Source: Candidatus Nitrospira nitrificans (lineage in GTDB: Bacteria; Nitrospirota; Nitrospiria; Nitrospirales; Nitrospiraceae). From it: a DNA stretch of 64,000 nt. The stretch is taken from the NCBI RefSeq assembly GCF_001458775.1, contig NZ_CZPZ01000011.1:1-64000 (forward strand), in the 5' to 3' direction. Under the pieces are notes generated by a model. It was given only the letters and a program-made list of their open reading frames with translations, had not been told where the DNA came from and did not search any database. Positions 26,896-35,782 of this stretch are shown here, piece after piece. How positions within the stretch are numbered: position 1 is the stretch's first letter; each line of letters opens with the position of its first letter. A program made the position numbers and the translations under genes.

Positions 26896-27191
26896 TGTTT
26901 GTCGTGGGAAATACGTTGTTAGGGGTGGCCACGGTGCTTGATTATGCGTTGACGTTCTATAGCTGGATCGTCATTGCTCGAGCGCTGATTTCTTGGGTGA
27001 ATCCGGATCCGTGGAATCCAATCGTGCAATTCCTTACCCGCGCCACCGAACCGATCTTGGCCCCGATCCGACGGCGAGTGGGCTCGGGTGTGGGCATGGA
27101 TTGGTCGCCATTGATCGTCATCGTGACCATCTGGTTTTTGCAGATTGCAGTCGTACAGTCGATTAAGGATCTCGCGGTACGGATGAATTGA
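26895..27191 (+). CDS. yggT: YggT family membrane protein
   Basis: 98 residues, two YggT-type hydrophobic hairpins. The family pattern SWIVIARALISWVNPDPWNPIVQFLTRATEPILAPIRR is clear, followed by MDWSPLIVIVTIWFLQ. YggT proteins are small inner-membrane proteins next to proC or divIVA; some have been linked to osmotic stress and cell shape. The start ATG overlaps the proC stop by one base. Confidence 0.9.
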   Translation: MFVVGNTLLGVATVLDYALTFYSWIVIARALISWVNPDPWNPIVQFLTRATEPILAPIRRRVGSGVGMDWSPLIVIVTIWFLQIAVVQSIKDLAVRMN

Positions 27192-27211
27192 TTCAACGAA
27201 TGGGGGATGTC

Positions 27212-27724
27212 ATGAAGATCACACCGCTCGACATTCAACAGATGGTCTTTCAAGTCAAGCTTCGTGGATATGACCGTGAAGAGGTCAACCGCTTTTTAGA
27301 AGAGATCGCGCAAACCGTCGAATACCTGAACCGTGACAATGCCACGTTGCGTGATCGAATTATGACGCTGGAACAGCAGGTCTCGGACCTAAAACGGACC
27401 GAGGCGACTTTGTCTACCACGTTGATTTCGGCGCAGTCCTTGGCCGAGGATGTCAAGCGCAGCGCGCAACGCGATGCGGAGTTGATCGTCAAAGAAGCGG
27501 AGCTGAAAGCCAGCGAACTGTTTCGACAGGCGCGAATCGAGTTAGGAAACACACAGAGAGACCTATCCGTGTTGCAGAAGCAGCGGCTGCTCACGGTTGA
27601 GCGGATGCGGGCCACGCTTCATACCTTCGAGCGAATGTTGGACGTGGAAGCCAGTGAAGCGTATCAGGATCATGGCGTCATGCACGAAGAAAAGCTGGAA
27701 GGGGAATCAAGCCCTACCCGTTGA
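27212..27724 (+). CDS. divIVA: DivIVA-domain protein
   Basis: 170 residues from ATG 27212, with GGGGGA 4-5 bp upstream. The conserved N-terminal motif reads ITPLDIQQMVFQVKLRGYDREEVNRFLEEI, followed by a long coiled coil rich in E, Q and A (residues about 35-150). DivIVA proteins bind curved membrane at poles and septa and organise division or envelope partners. It ends the yggS-proC-yggT group, a common arrangement downstream of ftsZ. Confidence 0.9.
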   Translation: MKITPLDIQQMVFQVKLRGYDREEVNRFLEEIAQTVEYLNRDNATLRDRIMTLEQQVSDLKRTEATLSTTLISAQSLAEDVKRSAQRDAELIVKEAELKASELFRQARIELGNTQRDLSVLQKQRLLTVERMRATLHTFERMLDVEASEAYQDHGVMHEEKLEGESSPTR

Positions 27725-27796
27725 CCGTTTCCGTGAGAGTGCCGCGCTGAGTAAGGCGCGATCAACTCCTGAGCATTCTCCGTCATCCTCATCCCG

Positions 27797-28933
27797 ATGC
27801 CCAATCTTCGTGTTATTCAAACAGCGCTCGATCGAGCCGTTACCGACGGGGTCTTCCCGGGGGCCGTATTGGTGGTGCGGCGCGGAGACGGACCGGTTGC
27901 TCGCTTTCATGCCGGGCATCTTTCAACCGTCCCCCCAGGATCCCTTGTCAACACCTCCACCATCTATGACCTAGCTTCGTTGACGAAACCGTTGGCAACC
28001 GTCACGGCTCTCGCCCTACTGATTCAACAAGGCAGTCTCAGGCTTGAAGATACTGTCGCGGAGCATCTTCAAGAATGTGCCGAGACGTCCATCGGCTCGG
28101 CCACACTTCGGGACTTATTGACCCACTCTTCCGGATTACCCGGATGGCGGCCGTTCTATGAGCGGATCAATCCGGAAGGAAAGATTCCTTCATCTCAAGA
28201 CGAGAGGGATCGCGCGAAACAAGCGATGCTCGGAACAATCAGCGCTGAAGCTCCTGTGTACGAACGAGGAACGCGGAGCCTGTACAGCGACCTCGGTTTC
28301 ATGTTGCTCGGCATGATCGTTGAACGAATCAGCCGGCAATCGATGAACGACTATTTCCTTGATCACATTGTACGTCCGCTCGGAGGGCCGCAAATCGGAT
28401 TCATCTTGTCCGAACAGTGCCGTCTACTCTTTAACAGCGTGGACGGCGACACTGGTGGCGTGGCGCCGACTGAGGTTGATCAATGGCGAGGATACTTCTT
28501 ATGTGGAGAGGTGCATGATCAGAATGCCGCAGCCTTAGGCGGCGAGGCCGGCCATGCCGGGTTGTTTGGGACTGCCGACGGGGTGTTGGCCATTACGGGT
28601 GAGTGGTTGCATGCATACCATGGTCGAAAGGCTATCCTTGATCAAGGAATTGTGCGTGAATTTACACGACGACAAAAGCAGGAAGAAGCATCCAGCTGGG
28701 CGCTCGGGTGGGACACTCCATCAGCACCGTCATCTGCAGGGTGTTGTTTCGGGGTCCGATCGTTCGGTCATCTTGGCTATACAGGGACCTCGATTTGGAT
28801 CGATCCTGACCGGGAATTGGAGGTCGTGCTGCTCTCGAATCGCGTGCATCCCTCGAGCAAGAATGAGGCGATTCGGGGGTTCCGTCCTGCGATTCATGAT
28901 TTGGTGTATCAGGAATTCATCGGCTCGCTCTAA
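27797..28933 (+). CDS. Serine hydrolase, beta-lactamase / class C PBP-like fold
   Basis: 378 residues. S61-L-T-K64 (DLASLTKPLATVTALAL) is the catalytic S-x-x-K, then LTHSSGLPGW and RSLYSDLGFMLLGMIVE, where YSD stands for the Y-x-N motif. GEAGHAGLFGTADGVLAI is typical of EstB-like and penicillin-binding-like esterases, and GHLGYTGTSIWIDP supplies the third (H/K-T-G-like) box. No clear signal peptide is seen, so it may be cytoplasmic. Substrate unknown; muropeptide or ester hydrolysis is possible. No good Shine-Dalgarno was found. Confidence 0.8.
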   Translation: MPNLRVIQTALDRAVTDGVFPGAVLVVRRGDGPVARFHAGHLSTVPPGSLVNTSTIYDLASLTKPLATVTALALLIQQGSLRLEDTVAEHLQECAETSIGSATLRDLLTHSSGLPGWRPFYERINPEGKIPSSQDERDRAKQAMLGTISAEAPVYERGTRSLYSDLGFMLLGMIVERISRQSMNDYFLDHIVRPLGGPQIGFILSEQCRLLFNSVDGDTGGVAPTEVDQWRGYFLCGEVHDQNAAALGGEAGHAGLFGTADGVLAITGEWLHAYHGRKAILDQGIVREFTRRQKQEEASSWALGWDTPSAPSSAGCCFGVRSFGHLGYTGTSIWIDPDRELEVVLLSNRVHPSSKNEAIRGFRPAIHDLVYQEFIGSL

Positions 28934-28936
28934 TAG

Positions 28937-29085
28937 GATGCTGAAAAAGTCTGCCAGCGGCGTTCCCCGCCTTGCCGAAGCGGCTTCGCGAGGCAGGTCG
29001 CATCGCTCAGAGGGTCAACGTACCGAAGGGTATGCCTCGCCACTTCGCTCACTGCGGCCTTGCTGGACAGCCTTTTTGACCATTC
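28937..29085. repeat. REP-like palindromic element, second copy (inverse orientation)
   Basis: Read on the minus strand, it begins GTCAAAAAGGCTGTCCAGCA, then GGCCGCAGTGAGCGAA and GAGCGATGCGA, and ends GACTTTTTCAGCATCC, matching the element at 15278-15391 along its length. The middle differs and is about 35 bp longer. It lies directly after the serine hydrolase stop and may also act as a transcription-stopping hairpin. Confidence 0.7.
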
Positions 29086-29158
29086 TGAGTTATTCTAGTA
29101 TTAGCACCGAACAAACTTCCGGCCATATCGCGGCATTATCTAAGCTTTTCCGCAGCTA

Positions 29159-29476
29159 TCAAGGCAGGTCTGGGTAGTCAAGCCATGTTTCTTTTTCAGC
29201 CAGATAGCGAGTCCCCTTGAAATTGGCCCGCGATCTGAGGCGAGTGAACCCAAATTCTTGAAGTTTACCCACTAATTCTTTCACCGCTGCGGCAATCGTT
29301 GAGTGTGAGCCGCTCTCCACAACGAAGGCTTCATACATAATCTTAGCCGAGTATCCCGATGGGATCCGATTGACCAGGATGGTGCGGTTGAAATATCGAT
29401 CGCTCGGATCGACCCCTTCAAGCTGATGTTTCTCAACCAATCCTTCTTTCTTAAACATCAACGGCAACGTGCTCAT
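29159..29476 (-). CDS. Conserved-looking small protein of unknown function
   Basis: 105 residues, no signal peptide or membrane segment. I do not recognise the family. The sequence is well mixed and globular in character (RYFNRTILVNRIPSGYSAKIMYEAFVVE in the middle, then an amphipathic stretch IAAAVKELVGKLQEFGF and LRSRANFKGTRYLAEKETW). The ATG has GGGGGAT about 7 bp upstream and a good promoter is present, so expression is likely. It is divergent from pgsA. Confidence 0.6.
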   Translation of the reverse strand: MSTLPLMFKKEGLVEKHQLEGVDPSDRYFNRTILVNRIPSGYSAKIMYEAFVVESGSHSTIAAAVKELVGKLQEFGFTRLRSRANFKGTRYLAEKETWLDYPDLP

Positions 29477-29526
29477 GCTTTCTCATCCCCCAGAAATAAC
29501 AGTTGACGACAAGCCTAGATCCATCA

Positions 29527-29556
29527 ATTATAGAAGGTCATTCGTGCAGCCTGCAA
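29527..29556 (-). promoter_or_regulatory. Promoter of the 29159-29476 minus-strand gene
   Basis: On the minus strand TTGCAG (29551-29556), an 18-bp spacer and a perfect TATAAT (29527-29532) would start transcription near 29520, about 43 bp before the gene. Its -35 lies only 4 bp from the -35 of the divergent pgsA promoter. Confidence 0.6.
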
Positions 29557-29560
29557 CTCG

Positions 29561-29589
29561 TTGACAAGCGGTGTGTTGATTACTATGAT
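29561..29589 (+). promoter_or_regulatory. Promoter of pgsA
   Basis: TTGACA (29561-29566), a 17-bp spacer and TATGAT (29584-29589), a near-consensus sigma-70 promoter. The expected transcript start is near 29596, leaving a leader of about 36 bp before the pgsA ATG. Confidence 0.7.
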
Positions 29590-29631
29590 GGCTTTCCCCA
29601 TCCAGTTCTGAGGTTTGTCCGGCTCCATCCC

Positions 29632-30174
29632 ATGAATATCCCCAATAGCCTCACGATTCTTCGGATCCTCTTGGTCCCTGTCTACATAGGGTTCATGACC
29701 TATGGCTCATATGGGTTCGCACTCTTGACGCTACTCGTCGCAGGCCTGACGGATGCCATTGACGGGTATCTTGCCCGCAAACTGAATCAGCGGACACGAT
29801 TAGGGACCTTGTTAGACCCTCTTGCAGACAAGCTGCTGCTGACGTCAAGCTTCATCTCGCTGGCGATGCTCCATCTAGTGCCGTCCTGGCTGGTCATCCT
29901 GGTCGTAAGCCGGGACATTATTCTCCTCCTGGGGACGGTGGTGGCTCACGTCACCAGTACACCGATTAATGTGACTCCGACATTCTTGGGAAAAGGCGCG
30001 ACCCTATTTCAGCTGAGTTACGTTCTTTTGATTGTCCTTTTAACATGGCGAGGGTTCGACCGCTCCATACTTACCCCACTCGTTGCGCTGATGGTTGGGT
30101 TCACCCTGGCCTCCGGGTTACATTACCTGTATCGCGGATATCGAGACACGAATGTAGCGCCTCCGCTTGCCTAA
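29632..30174 (+). CDS. pgsA: CDP-diacylglycerol--glycerol-3-phosphate 3-phosphatidyltransferase
   Basis: 180 residues with several membrane segments. MNIPNSLTILRILLVPVYIG is the usual PgsA start. The CDP-alcohol phosphotransferase motif is complete: D-A-I-D-G-x2-A-R-x8-G-x3-D-x3-D, ending LLDPLADKLL. It makes phosphatidylglycerol phosphate at the inner membrane. The open frame reaches upstream to 29503 but runs through the promoter. The Shine-Dalgarno is weak. Confidence 0.9.
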   Translation: MNIPNSLTILRILLVPVYIGFMTYGSYGFALLTLLVAGLTDAIDGYLARKLNQRTRLGTLLDPLADKLLLTSSFISLAMLHLVPSWLVILVVSRDIILLLGTVVAHVTSTPINVTPTFLGKGATLFQLSYVLLIVLLTWRGFDRSILTPLVALMVGFTLASGLHYLYRGYRDTNVAPPLA

Positions 30175-30230
30175 TAATGTCGGCCGCAAATACGACTTCT
30201 TCGGCGGCCCGGTAAATAATTCAATTGTTT

Positions 30231-30259
30231 TTGACAGGTTTCCGACCCCCCAGTAGACT
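30231..30259 (+). promoter_or_regulatory. Promoter of pilC
   Basis: TTGACA (30231-30236), a 17-bp spacer containing six consecutive C, and TAGACT (30254-30259). The start would be near 30266, about 56 bp before pilC. Confidence 0.6.
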
Positions 30260-30321
30260 CGCTTCGTAGTCCTAGCTTTCCCGCACAACCGGCTCAGAGA
30301 GCCACAACAGGACGAGAATTT

Positions 30322-31539
30322 ATGGCCACGTTTGCATATGTCGGACGGAGCAGGTCCGGAGCGGTCAAAAAAGGTGAACTTGTCGCGAAATCGCGCGATG
30401 AAGCGGTGGAGCAATTACGCAAACAAAGCGTGGTGGTGACGAGTCTTGAGGAAAAGGCGGCCAAAGAGGGATTTAGCTTTAAGATCGGTAGCGGGGTGAG
30501 CGAAAAGGACTTGGTCGTTTTTACCAGACAATTCGGGACCATGATCAATGCAGGGTTACCCTTGATTCAGTGTCTGGAAATTCTATCGAACCAATCAGAG
30601 AATGCAGCGCTGAGGAAATCTGTGGGCGAGATCAAAGTCCAAGTCGAGGGAGGTTCGACGTTTTCAGATGCCCTCCGCAGGCACCCCAAAGTATTTGACG
30701 ATCTGTATGTCAACATGGTGCATGCGGGAGAAGTGGGAGGATTGCTCGACACCATTCTCGGTCGACTTTCCAAGTATATTGAAAAAGCGATGAAATTGAA
30801 GGGGCAAATCAAAAGCGCCATGGTTTACCCGGCGTCGATTTTGGGAATCGCCTTTATCGTGATTGCCGTATTGATGATCTTCGTGATTCCGGTGTTCGAG
30901 AAGATGTTCAAAGATATGTCCGGCGGAAAAGTAGCGCTCCCCGGGCCGACTCAACTCGTGATTGATATGAGTAATTTCGCCCAGTCGAGCTGGTACATCA
31001 TCCTTGGTGGGGTCATTCTCGCAGTCGTCGCGTTCAAGAAATACTATGCAACGGCCAAGGGCAAGTACCAGATCGACAAGCTGCTCCTCAAGCTGCCTGT
31101 TTTCGGAGATTTGGTGCGAAAAGCGTCGGTAGCGAAGTTCACGAGAACGTTGGGGACACTCATAACTAGCGGCGTGCCGTTGCTGGACGCCTTGACGATT
31201 TGCGCGAAGACGTCGGGGAACAAAATCATTGAAGAAGCGCTGGTCAACGCCAGGGTAAGTATCAGCGGAGGCAAGACGATCTCCGAGCCGCTCGCGAAAA
31301 GTCAGGTATTCCCGAAGATGGTGACACACATGATCGCGGTCGGCGAATCAACAGGGGCACTCGACGCCATGTTAGGGAAAATCGCTGATTTTTACGAGGA
31401 CGAGGTGGATCAGGCGGTGGCCTCGCTGACCGCATTGCTGGAACCGATGATGATGGTCTTTCTCGGAGTCCTCATCGGCTTCATCGTGGTGGCCATGTAT
31501 CTGCCTATCTTCACAATGGCCCAGGCCATCAGCTCCTGA
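30322..31539 (+). CDS. pilC: Type IV pilus inner-membrane platform protein PilC (GspF family)
   Basis: 405 residues, the normal PilC length. MATFAYVGRSRSGAVKKGELVAKSRDEAVEQLRKQ is the family N-terminus. Two T2SSF domains follow: FTRQFGTMINAGLPLIQCLEIL and FTRTLGTLITSGVPLLDALTI, each leading to a VGESTG/HAGEVGG loop and membrane segments. PilC is the platform on which PilB/PilT motors act. No pilB, pilT or pilin gene is in the window. pilS-pilR follows 138 bp later. Confidence 0.93.
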   Translation: MATFAYVGRSRSGAVKKGELVAKSRDEAVEQLRKQSVVVTSLEEKAAKEGFSFKIGSGVSEKDLVVFTRQFGTMINAGLPLIQCLEILSNQSENAALRKSVGEIKVQVEGGSTFSDALRRHPKVFDDLYVNMVHAGEVGGLLDTILGRLSKYIEKAMKLKGQIKSAMVYPASILGIAFIVIAVLMIFVIPVFEKMFKDMSGGKVALPGPTQLVIDMSNFAQSSWYIILGGVILAVVAFKKYYATAKGKYQIDKLLLKLPVFGDLVRKASVAKFTRTLGTLITSGVPLLDALTICAKTSGNKIIEEALVNARVSISGGKTISEPLAKSQVFPKMVTHMIAVGESTGALDAMLGKIADFYEDEVDQAVASLTALLEPMMMVFLGVLIGFIVVAMYLPIFTMAQAISS

Positions 31540-31677
31540 AAACGGATGCGTTTGATGTGCAGCGATGTATCTATTAGGAAAGGCTGACTCCGGTCGTCAG
31601 GATCTGAATAGACCCTACCTCGATCTTATCCCAGCGCCATATTTCTCGATGAACGTGGATATGGGTCTAATCATGTC

Positions 31678-33390
31678 ATGATGACGTATGGACCCATGGG
31701 CGATATTAAGGCAAGAATCTATCGGTTAATGGGGTGGCGAGTCGTGATCGTCACCGGGCTGTTAGGGCTTTCCCTTGCCTTTCAGGTCACCAAGGGTGAA
31801 CGGGTTGAAACGTTCTATGCCCTGATCATTTTCACCTATGCGGTCACAATCCTCTACGCGTTCCTGTTCCGGTTATTGACTACTCCTCATGCGCTTGTGC
31901 AGTTTGCCTGGGCTCAGATCGCCGTCGATTTTTTGACCGAGACGGTCTTGATTGCCAGGACGGGCGGAATCGAAAGCCCGTTCGCGGTGCTCTATGTGAT
32001 CAGTGTGACGGTGGCAAGTTTGGTTCCCCGTTGCAGAGTGGGGCTTTTGACGGCCAGCCTCTGCATCATCTTGTTTGGGATTCTGACCAATGTGCAGCTC
32101 TACGGCCTTGCCGAAGTCTGGGGATGGCTACCTCATGCGGACCTCACTGCCGCCGAGACACTCCAGGCGTTCGGCGTCTATGGCCTGGCATTCCTCGTCG
32201 TCGGCTTTTTAAGCGGGGCCCTTGCGGATCAGCTTCGGCTGGCGGATCAATCGCTCCGCGAAAAAGAACAGGGGCTGAGCCGCCTTCAAGCATTCCATGA
32301 GAATATCGTTCACAGTATCAGCAGCGGTGTCTTTACGACCGATGAGAAGGGTCGGATTACTTCCTTCAACCCAGCGGCGCAGGAAGCCACGGGCTACGGC
32401 TTTGAGCATGTACGGGGGCGTCCCTGGCGGGAAGTGTTTAACTGGTATCCCAGTCCGCACGATGACGATCTCACGCAGGATGTGTATTCTCATATGCGGT
32501 TTGAAGTGGAGTGTAAACGGTCCGACGGCAACCGGTTGATTCTCGGCATGACGCTCGCGCCATTGCATGAACGAGGAGGGCAAACGGGACTGGTTGGAGT
32601 GTTCAAAGATCTCACGCAGATCCGTGATCTCGAAGAAGAAATGCAGCGAAAGGAGTGGTTGGCCAGTCTCGGGGAGATGTCGGCGGGGATGGCGCACGAA
32701 ATTAGGAATCCCTTGGGTGCACTCGCCGGAGCGATGCAGATGCTTCGGAAGGATCTCCAGGCCGATGACATCAGCCAACGCCTGATGGACATTGCGGTTC
32801 GCGAAGCGACCCGGCTGGATACCATCATTACAGAGTTTCTCCAGTATGCCAGGCCGCCGGCGCTGAATTTAGCGGAGTACGATTTAAACAAAGTCCTTGC
32901 CGAGACCCTTGATCTGGTACAACATGAAGCACAAAGCAGAACGAATATCACGATCGCGGCGGCACCGTGCACCGGGGCATTGCCCGCGCAAGTGGATCAG
33001 GATCAAATGAAACAAGTGTTCTGGAATCTGGCGGTGAATGCCTTCGATGCCATGCCGAAGGGCGGGCAACTGACGATCGCAACGGGGGGGAGAAAGGTTG
33101 ATGTCGGCGGGCGAAAGGCTGAGGTGGTAGAGATCTCATTTCAAGATACCGGAGAAGGCATTCCGAAGAACAATCTCGGTAAAATCTTTCTTCCGTTCTT
33201 TACCACCAAAAAGCGAGGATCCGGGTTGGGGTTGGCTGCAGTCCATCGCATCGTCGATCTTCACGGAGGGTGGATCAAAGTGGACAGTCAGGAAGGGCAC
33301 GGGACACGATTCGGCGTTTGCTTGCCCCGTACGGCGGATTCAGGCGTGCGACTTTGGCACGAAGGTAGAGAGCCGTGGAAAAGATCTTAG
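31678..33390 (+). CDS. pilS: PilS-like sensor histidine kinase
   Basis: 570 residues. Six hydrophobic segments fill about residues 20-180. A short coiled coil and a PAS domain (about 205-320; ENIVHSISSGVFTTDEKGRITSFNPAAQ) follow. HisKA carries the phospho-acceptor in MAHEIRNPLGALAGAMQML, and HATPase_c has NLAVNAFDAMPKGG, DTGEGIPKNNLGKIFLPFFTTKKRGSGLGLAAVHRI. This is the NtrB/PilS architecture. In pseudomonads PilS senses pilin in the membrane. It overlaps pilR by 16 bp. The start is uncertain (ATG 31678, 31681 or 31696). Confidence 0.88.
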   Translation: MMTYGPMGDIKARIYRLMGWRVVIVTGLLGLSLAFQVTKGERVETFYALIIFTYAVTILYAFLFRLLTTPHALVQFAWAQIAVDFLTETVLIARTGGIESPFAVLYVISVTVASLVPRCRVGLLTASLCIILFGILTNVQLYGLAEVWGWLPHADLTAAETLQAFGVYGLAFLVVGFLSGALADQLRLADQSLREKEQGLSRLQAFHENIVHSISSGVFTTDEKGRITSFNPAAQEATGYGFEHVRGRPWREVFNWYPSPHDDDLTQDVYSHMRFEVECKRSDGNRLILGMTLAPLHERGGQTGLVGVFKDLTQIRDLEEEMQRKEWLASLGEMSAGMAHEIRNPLGALAGAMQMLRKDLQADDISQRLMDIAVREATRLDTIITEFLQYARPPALNLAEYDLNKVLAETLDLVQHEAQSRTNITIAAAPCTGALPAQVDQDQMKQVFWNLAVNAFDAMPKGGQLTIATGGRKVDVGGRKAEVVEISFQDTGEGIPKNNLGKIFLPFFTTKKRGSGLGLAAVHRIVDLHGGWIKVDSQEGHGTRFGVCLPRTADSGVRLWHEGREPWKRS

Positions 33391-34760
33391 TCGTTGATGA
33401 TGAACAAAGTTTGCGCGACGTATTGAGTATTATGCTCAAGCGGGCTGGGTATGCCGTCACCAGCGCCATGGACGGCGAAGAAGCCATCGAGCTGCTGAAT
33501 AAGGAAATCTTTGATCTGGTCATCACCGATTTACGGATGCCGAAGATCGATGGCATGGAGGTCCTGAAGGCCGTAAAGTCTGCCTCGCCGGAAACCGTCG
33601 TGCTGATCATTACGGCCTTTGCCAGCGCGGATTCTGCCGTCGAGGCCATGAAACAAGGCGCGTACGACTATCTGACGAAGCCCTTCCAGGTCGATGAAGT
33701 ACAGTTGATCATTCGGAATGCGCTGGAAAAACGGCGTCTCACGACCGAGAACATGCTCCTGAAGCGGGAAATGGCGAGTCAGTCATCATTCGCGCAGCTG
33801 GTCGGCCAGAGCGAGGCGATGCAGAAAGTGTTCGACGTCGTACGGAAAGTCGCCGATTCAAAGAGCAATGTCCTGATCTGCGGCGAAAGTGGAACAGGAA
33901 AAGAGTTGGTCGCGCGTGCGATTCACTACAACAGCGCCAGAAGCGTCATGCCGTTTGTGGCGGTGAACTGCAGTGCCGTACCTGAAACGCTGTTGGAAAG
34001 TGAACTGTTCGGCCACATGAAAGGTTCGTTCACGGGGGCTATTGCCAATAAAGCCGGACTGTTCGAGGTCGCCGATGGAGGGACCATCTTTCTCGATGAG
34101 ATCGGTGATACGACTCCCACCATTCAGGTCAAGCTTCTGCGCGTGATTCAAGAACGAGAATTCAGACGGGTAGGCGGCAGTCAGGACGTCAAGGTCGATG
34201 TGCGCGTGGTGGCCGCCACCAACAAGGATCTTGAGAAAGCGGTTGCCGACGGTTCGTTCCGCGAAGACCTCTACTATCGGTTGGATGTGCTTCCCATACG
34301 GCTCCCGCCTTTGCGCATGCGTGCCGGCGATATTCCGTTACTGGTCACTCACTTTCTGGAACGCTTTTCGAAAGAAAGCGGCAAGCCCAAGCCCGTGATC
34401 AGCCCGGAGGCGATGCACGTCTTGCTGGGGCATGAATGGCGCGGCAACGTCCGTGAGTTGGAGAATCTGATCGAACGGGTCGTCGCATTTGCAACGGAAG
34501 AGTCTGTGACCGACGCCGAAGTGCACGGATGGCTTCATCGACCTACGACGCAGCCTCAGCACCCGGCGATGCCGCTGGATCTGACCGACGAGGGATTGGA
34601 TCTTGAGGGGCTCATCAACAGCATCGAAAAAGATTTGTTGCTGAAGGCGCTTGAGCGATCGAAGTGGGTCAAAAAGAAAGCCGCGCGCATGCTCCGTCTG
34701 AACACCAGATCGTTTCGGTATCGCCTGGAGAAGTATGCTATAAAAGGAGGCCGTGACTAA
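33375..34760 (+). CDS. pilR: PilR/NtrC-family sigma-54-dependent response regulator
   Basis: 461 residues. Receiver domain 1-120 with phospho-acceptor Asp in [13 protein letters not shown]. The AAA+ domain has Walker [16 protein letters not shown] and Walker [12 protein letters not shown]. The sigma-54 contact loop reads GSFTGA instead of the usual GAFTGA. A Fis-type helix-turn-helix ends the protein ([22 protein letters not shown]). It activates sigma-54 promoters, in relatives the pilin gene. GTG start at 33375. Overlaps ispE by 8 bp. Confidence 0.93.
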   Translation: MEKILVVDDEQSLRDVLSIMLKRAGYAVTSAMDGEEAIELLNKEIFDLVITDLRMPKIDGMEVLKAVKSASPETVVLIITAFASADSAVEAMKQGAYDYLTKPFQVDEVQLIIRNALEKRRLTTENMLLKREMASQSSFAQLVGQSEAMQKVFDVVRKVADSKSNVLICGESGTGKELVARAIHYNSARSVMPFVAVNCSAVPETLLESELFGHMKGSFTGAIANKAGLFEVADGGTIFLDEIGDTTPTIQVKLLRVIQEREFRRVGGSQDVKVDVRVVAATNKDLEKAVADGSFREDLYYRLDVLPIRLPPLRMRAGDIPLLVTHFLERFSKESGKPKPVISPEAMHVLLGHEWRGNVRELENLIERVVAFATEESVTDAEVHGWLHRPTTQPQHPAMPLDLTDEGLDLEGLINSIEKDLLLKALERSKWVKKKAARMLRLNTRSFRYRLEKYAIKGGRD

Positions 34761-35667
34761 CCCTTCTTCCGGATCGACCATCCTCCCTGCCTCCCTTACC
34801 GTTTTCGCACCCGCCAAAATTAATCTCGTGCTCCGCATTCTCGACCGCCGGCCAGACGGCTATCATAATCTCTGGTCGCTGATGCAGATCGTGGGGTTGG
34901 GGGACGAGCTCTCGATATCGCTTAGCGGCAATCATTCGACCATTACCCTGCGGTGCGATGATCCTTCGTTGGAGACAGACCCTTCAAATCTTGTCTATCG
35001 TGCCGCGGCAGCGGTACTTGAGCGCAGTGGACGAGTAGTTGGATTGGATATGGTGCTCGCAAAGCGAATTCCGATGGGAGCGGGATTGGGAGGCGGGAGC
35101 AGCGATGCGGCGGCAACGATTATCGGCCTGAACCAGCTGTTGAATTTAGGCTGGTCGATGGAGAAGATGGCTCACGTTGGTCAAACACTCGGAAGCGATG
35201 TCCCGTTTTTCTTTTTCGCTCCTTCTGCAATCGTGGAAGGGAGAGGTGAGAAGGTGGCCCCAGTGCGAATCAAGGGGCAGCGATGGGTCGTCCTGGTTAA
35301 TCCGGGGTTCCCCGTCGAAACGAAGTGGGCATATCAGCAGCTTTCTGGAAGCCGAACAGGGGTACGATCGATTTCGGAGGTCCATGCGGCGCTGGGGAAT
35401 GCATCTGAACTCGCATGGGAGAACCTGCTCCAATTGGTGGAGAACGATTTTGAAGCAGCGGTGTTCAAGGCGCATCCGGTTCTTCACGGAATCAAGCAGA
35501 AACTGCTTGGTGAAGGGGCTGAGGCGGCTTTATTGTCGGGGAGTGGGGCCACGGTCTTTGGTGTATTTCATGACGAGATATCAGCTCGGCAGGCCCAGTC
35601 ATGTCTTCAGGTGGAACCCCACCTCAAGGTCTATGCGGTGTCAACCCCCTCCGATCCCCAGCAGTAA
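34753..35667 (+). CDS. ispE: 4-diphosphocytidyl-2-C-methyl-D-erythritol kinase
   Basis: 304 residues, GHMP kinase fold. FAPAKINLVLRILDRRPDGYHNLWSLMQ is the family N-terminus and PMGAGLGGGSSDAAATIIGLN the ATP loop. SDVPFFFF and LLSGSGATVFGVF follow. It phosphorylates CDP-ME in the MEP isoprenoid pathway. GTG start with AAAGGAGG immediately upstream, inside the end of pilR. Confidence 0.94.
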   Translation: MTNPSSGSTILPASLTVFAPAKINLVLRILDRRPDGYHNLWSLMQIVGLGDELSISLSGNHSTITLRCDDPSLETDPSNLVYRAAAAVLERSGRVVGLDMVLAKRIPMGAGLGGGSSDAAATIIGLNQLLNLGWSMEKMAHVGQTLGSDVPFFFFAPSAIVEGRGEKVAPVRIKGQRWVVLVNPGFPVETKWAYQQLSGSRTGVRSISEVHAALGNASELAWENLLQLVENDFEAAVFKAHPVLHGIKQKLLGEGAEAALLSGSGATVFGVFHDEISARQAQSCLQVEPHLKVYAVSTPSDPQQ

Positions 35668-35782
35668 CCACGCGATGTAAGAAATGTTCCTTCGCCCCAG
35701 TGGGTGACGGCGCATTTGATTTTGAAGGAAGGGCACTCATACAATGTCGTGGCTGGGAGAGTGAGACTACAGAGCTTGGTGC

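Noticed and set aside
35668-35782. tRNA gene between ispE and mutY
   Set aside because: In many bacteria a tRNA follows ispE, but no cloverleaf or T-arm GTTCRA could be built here.
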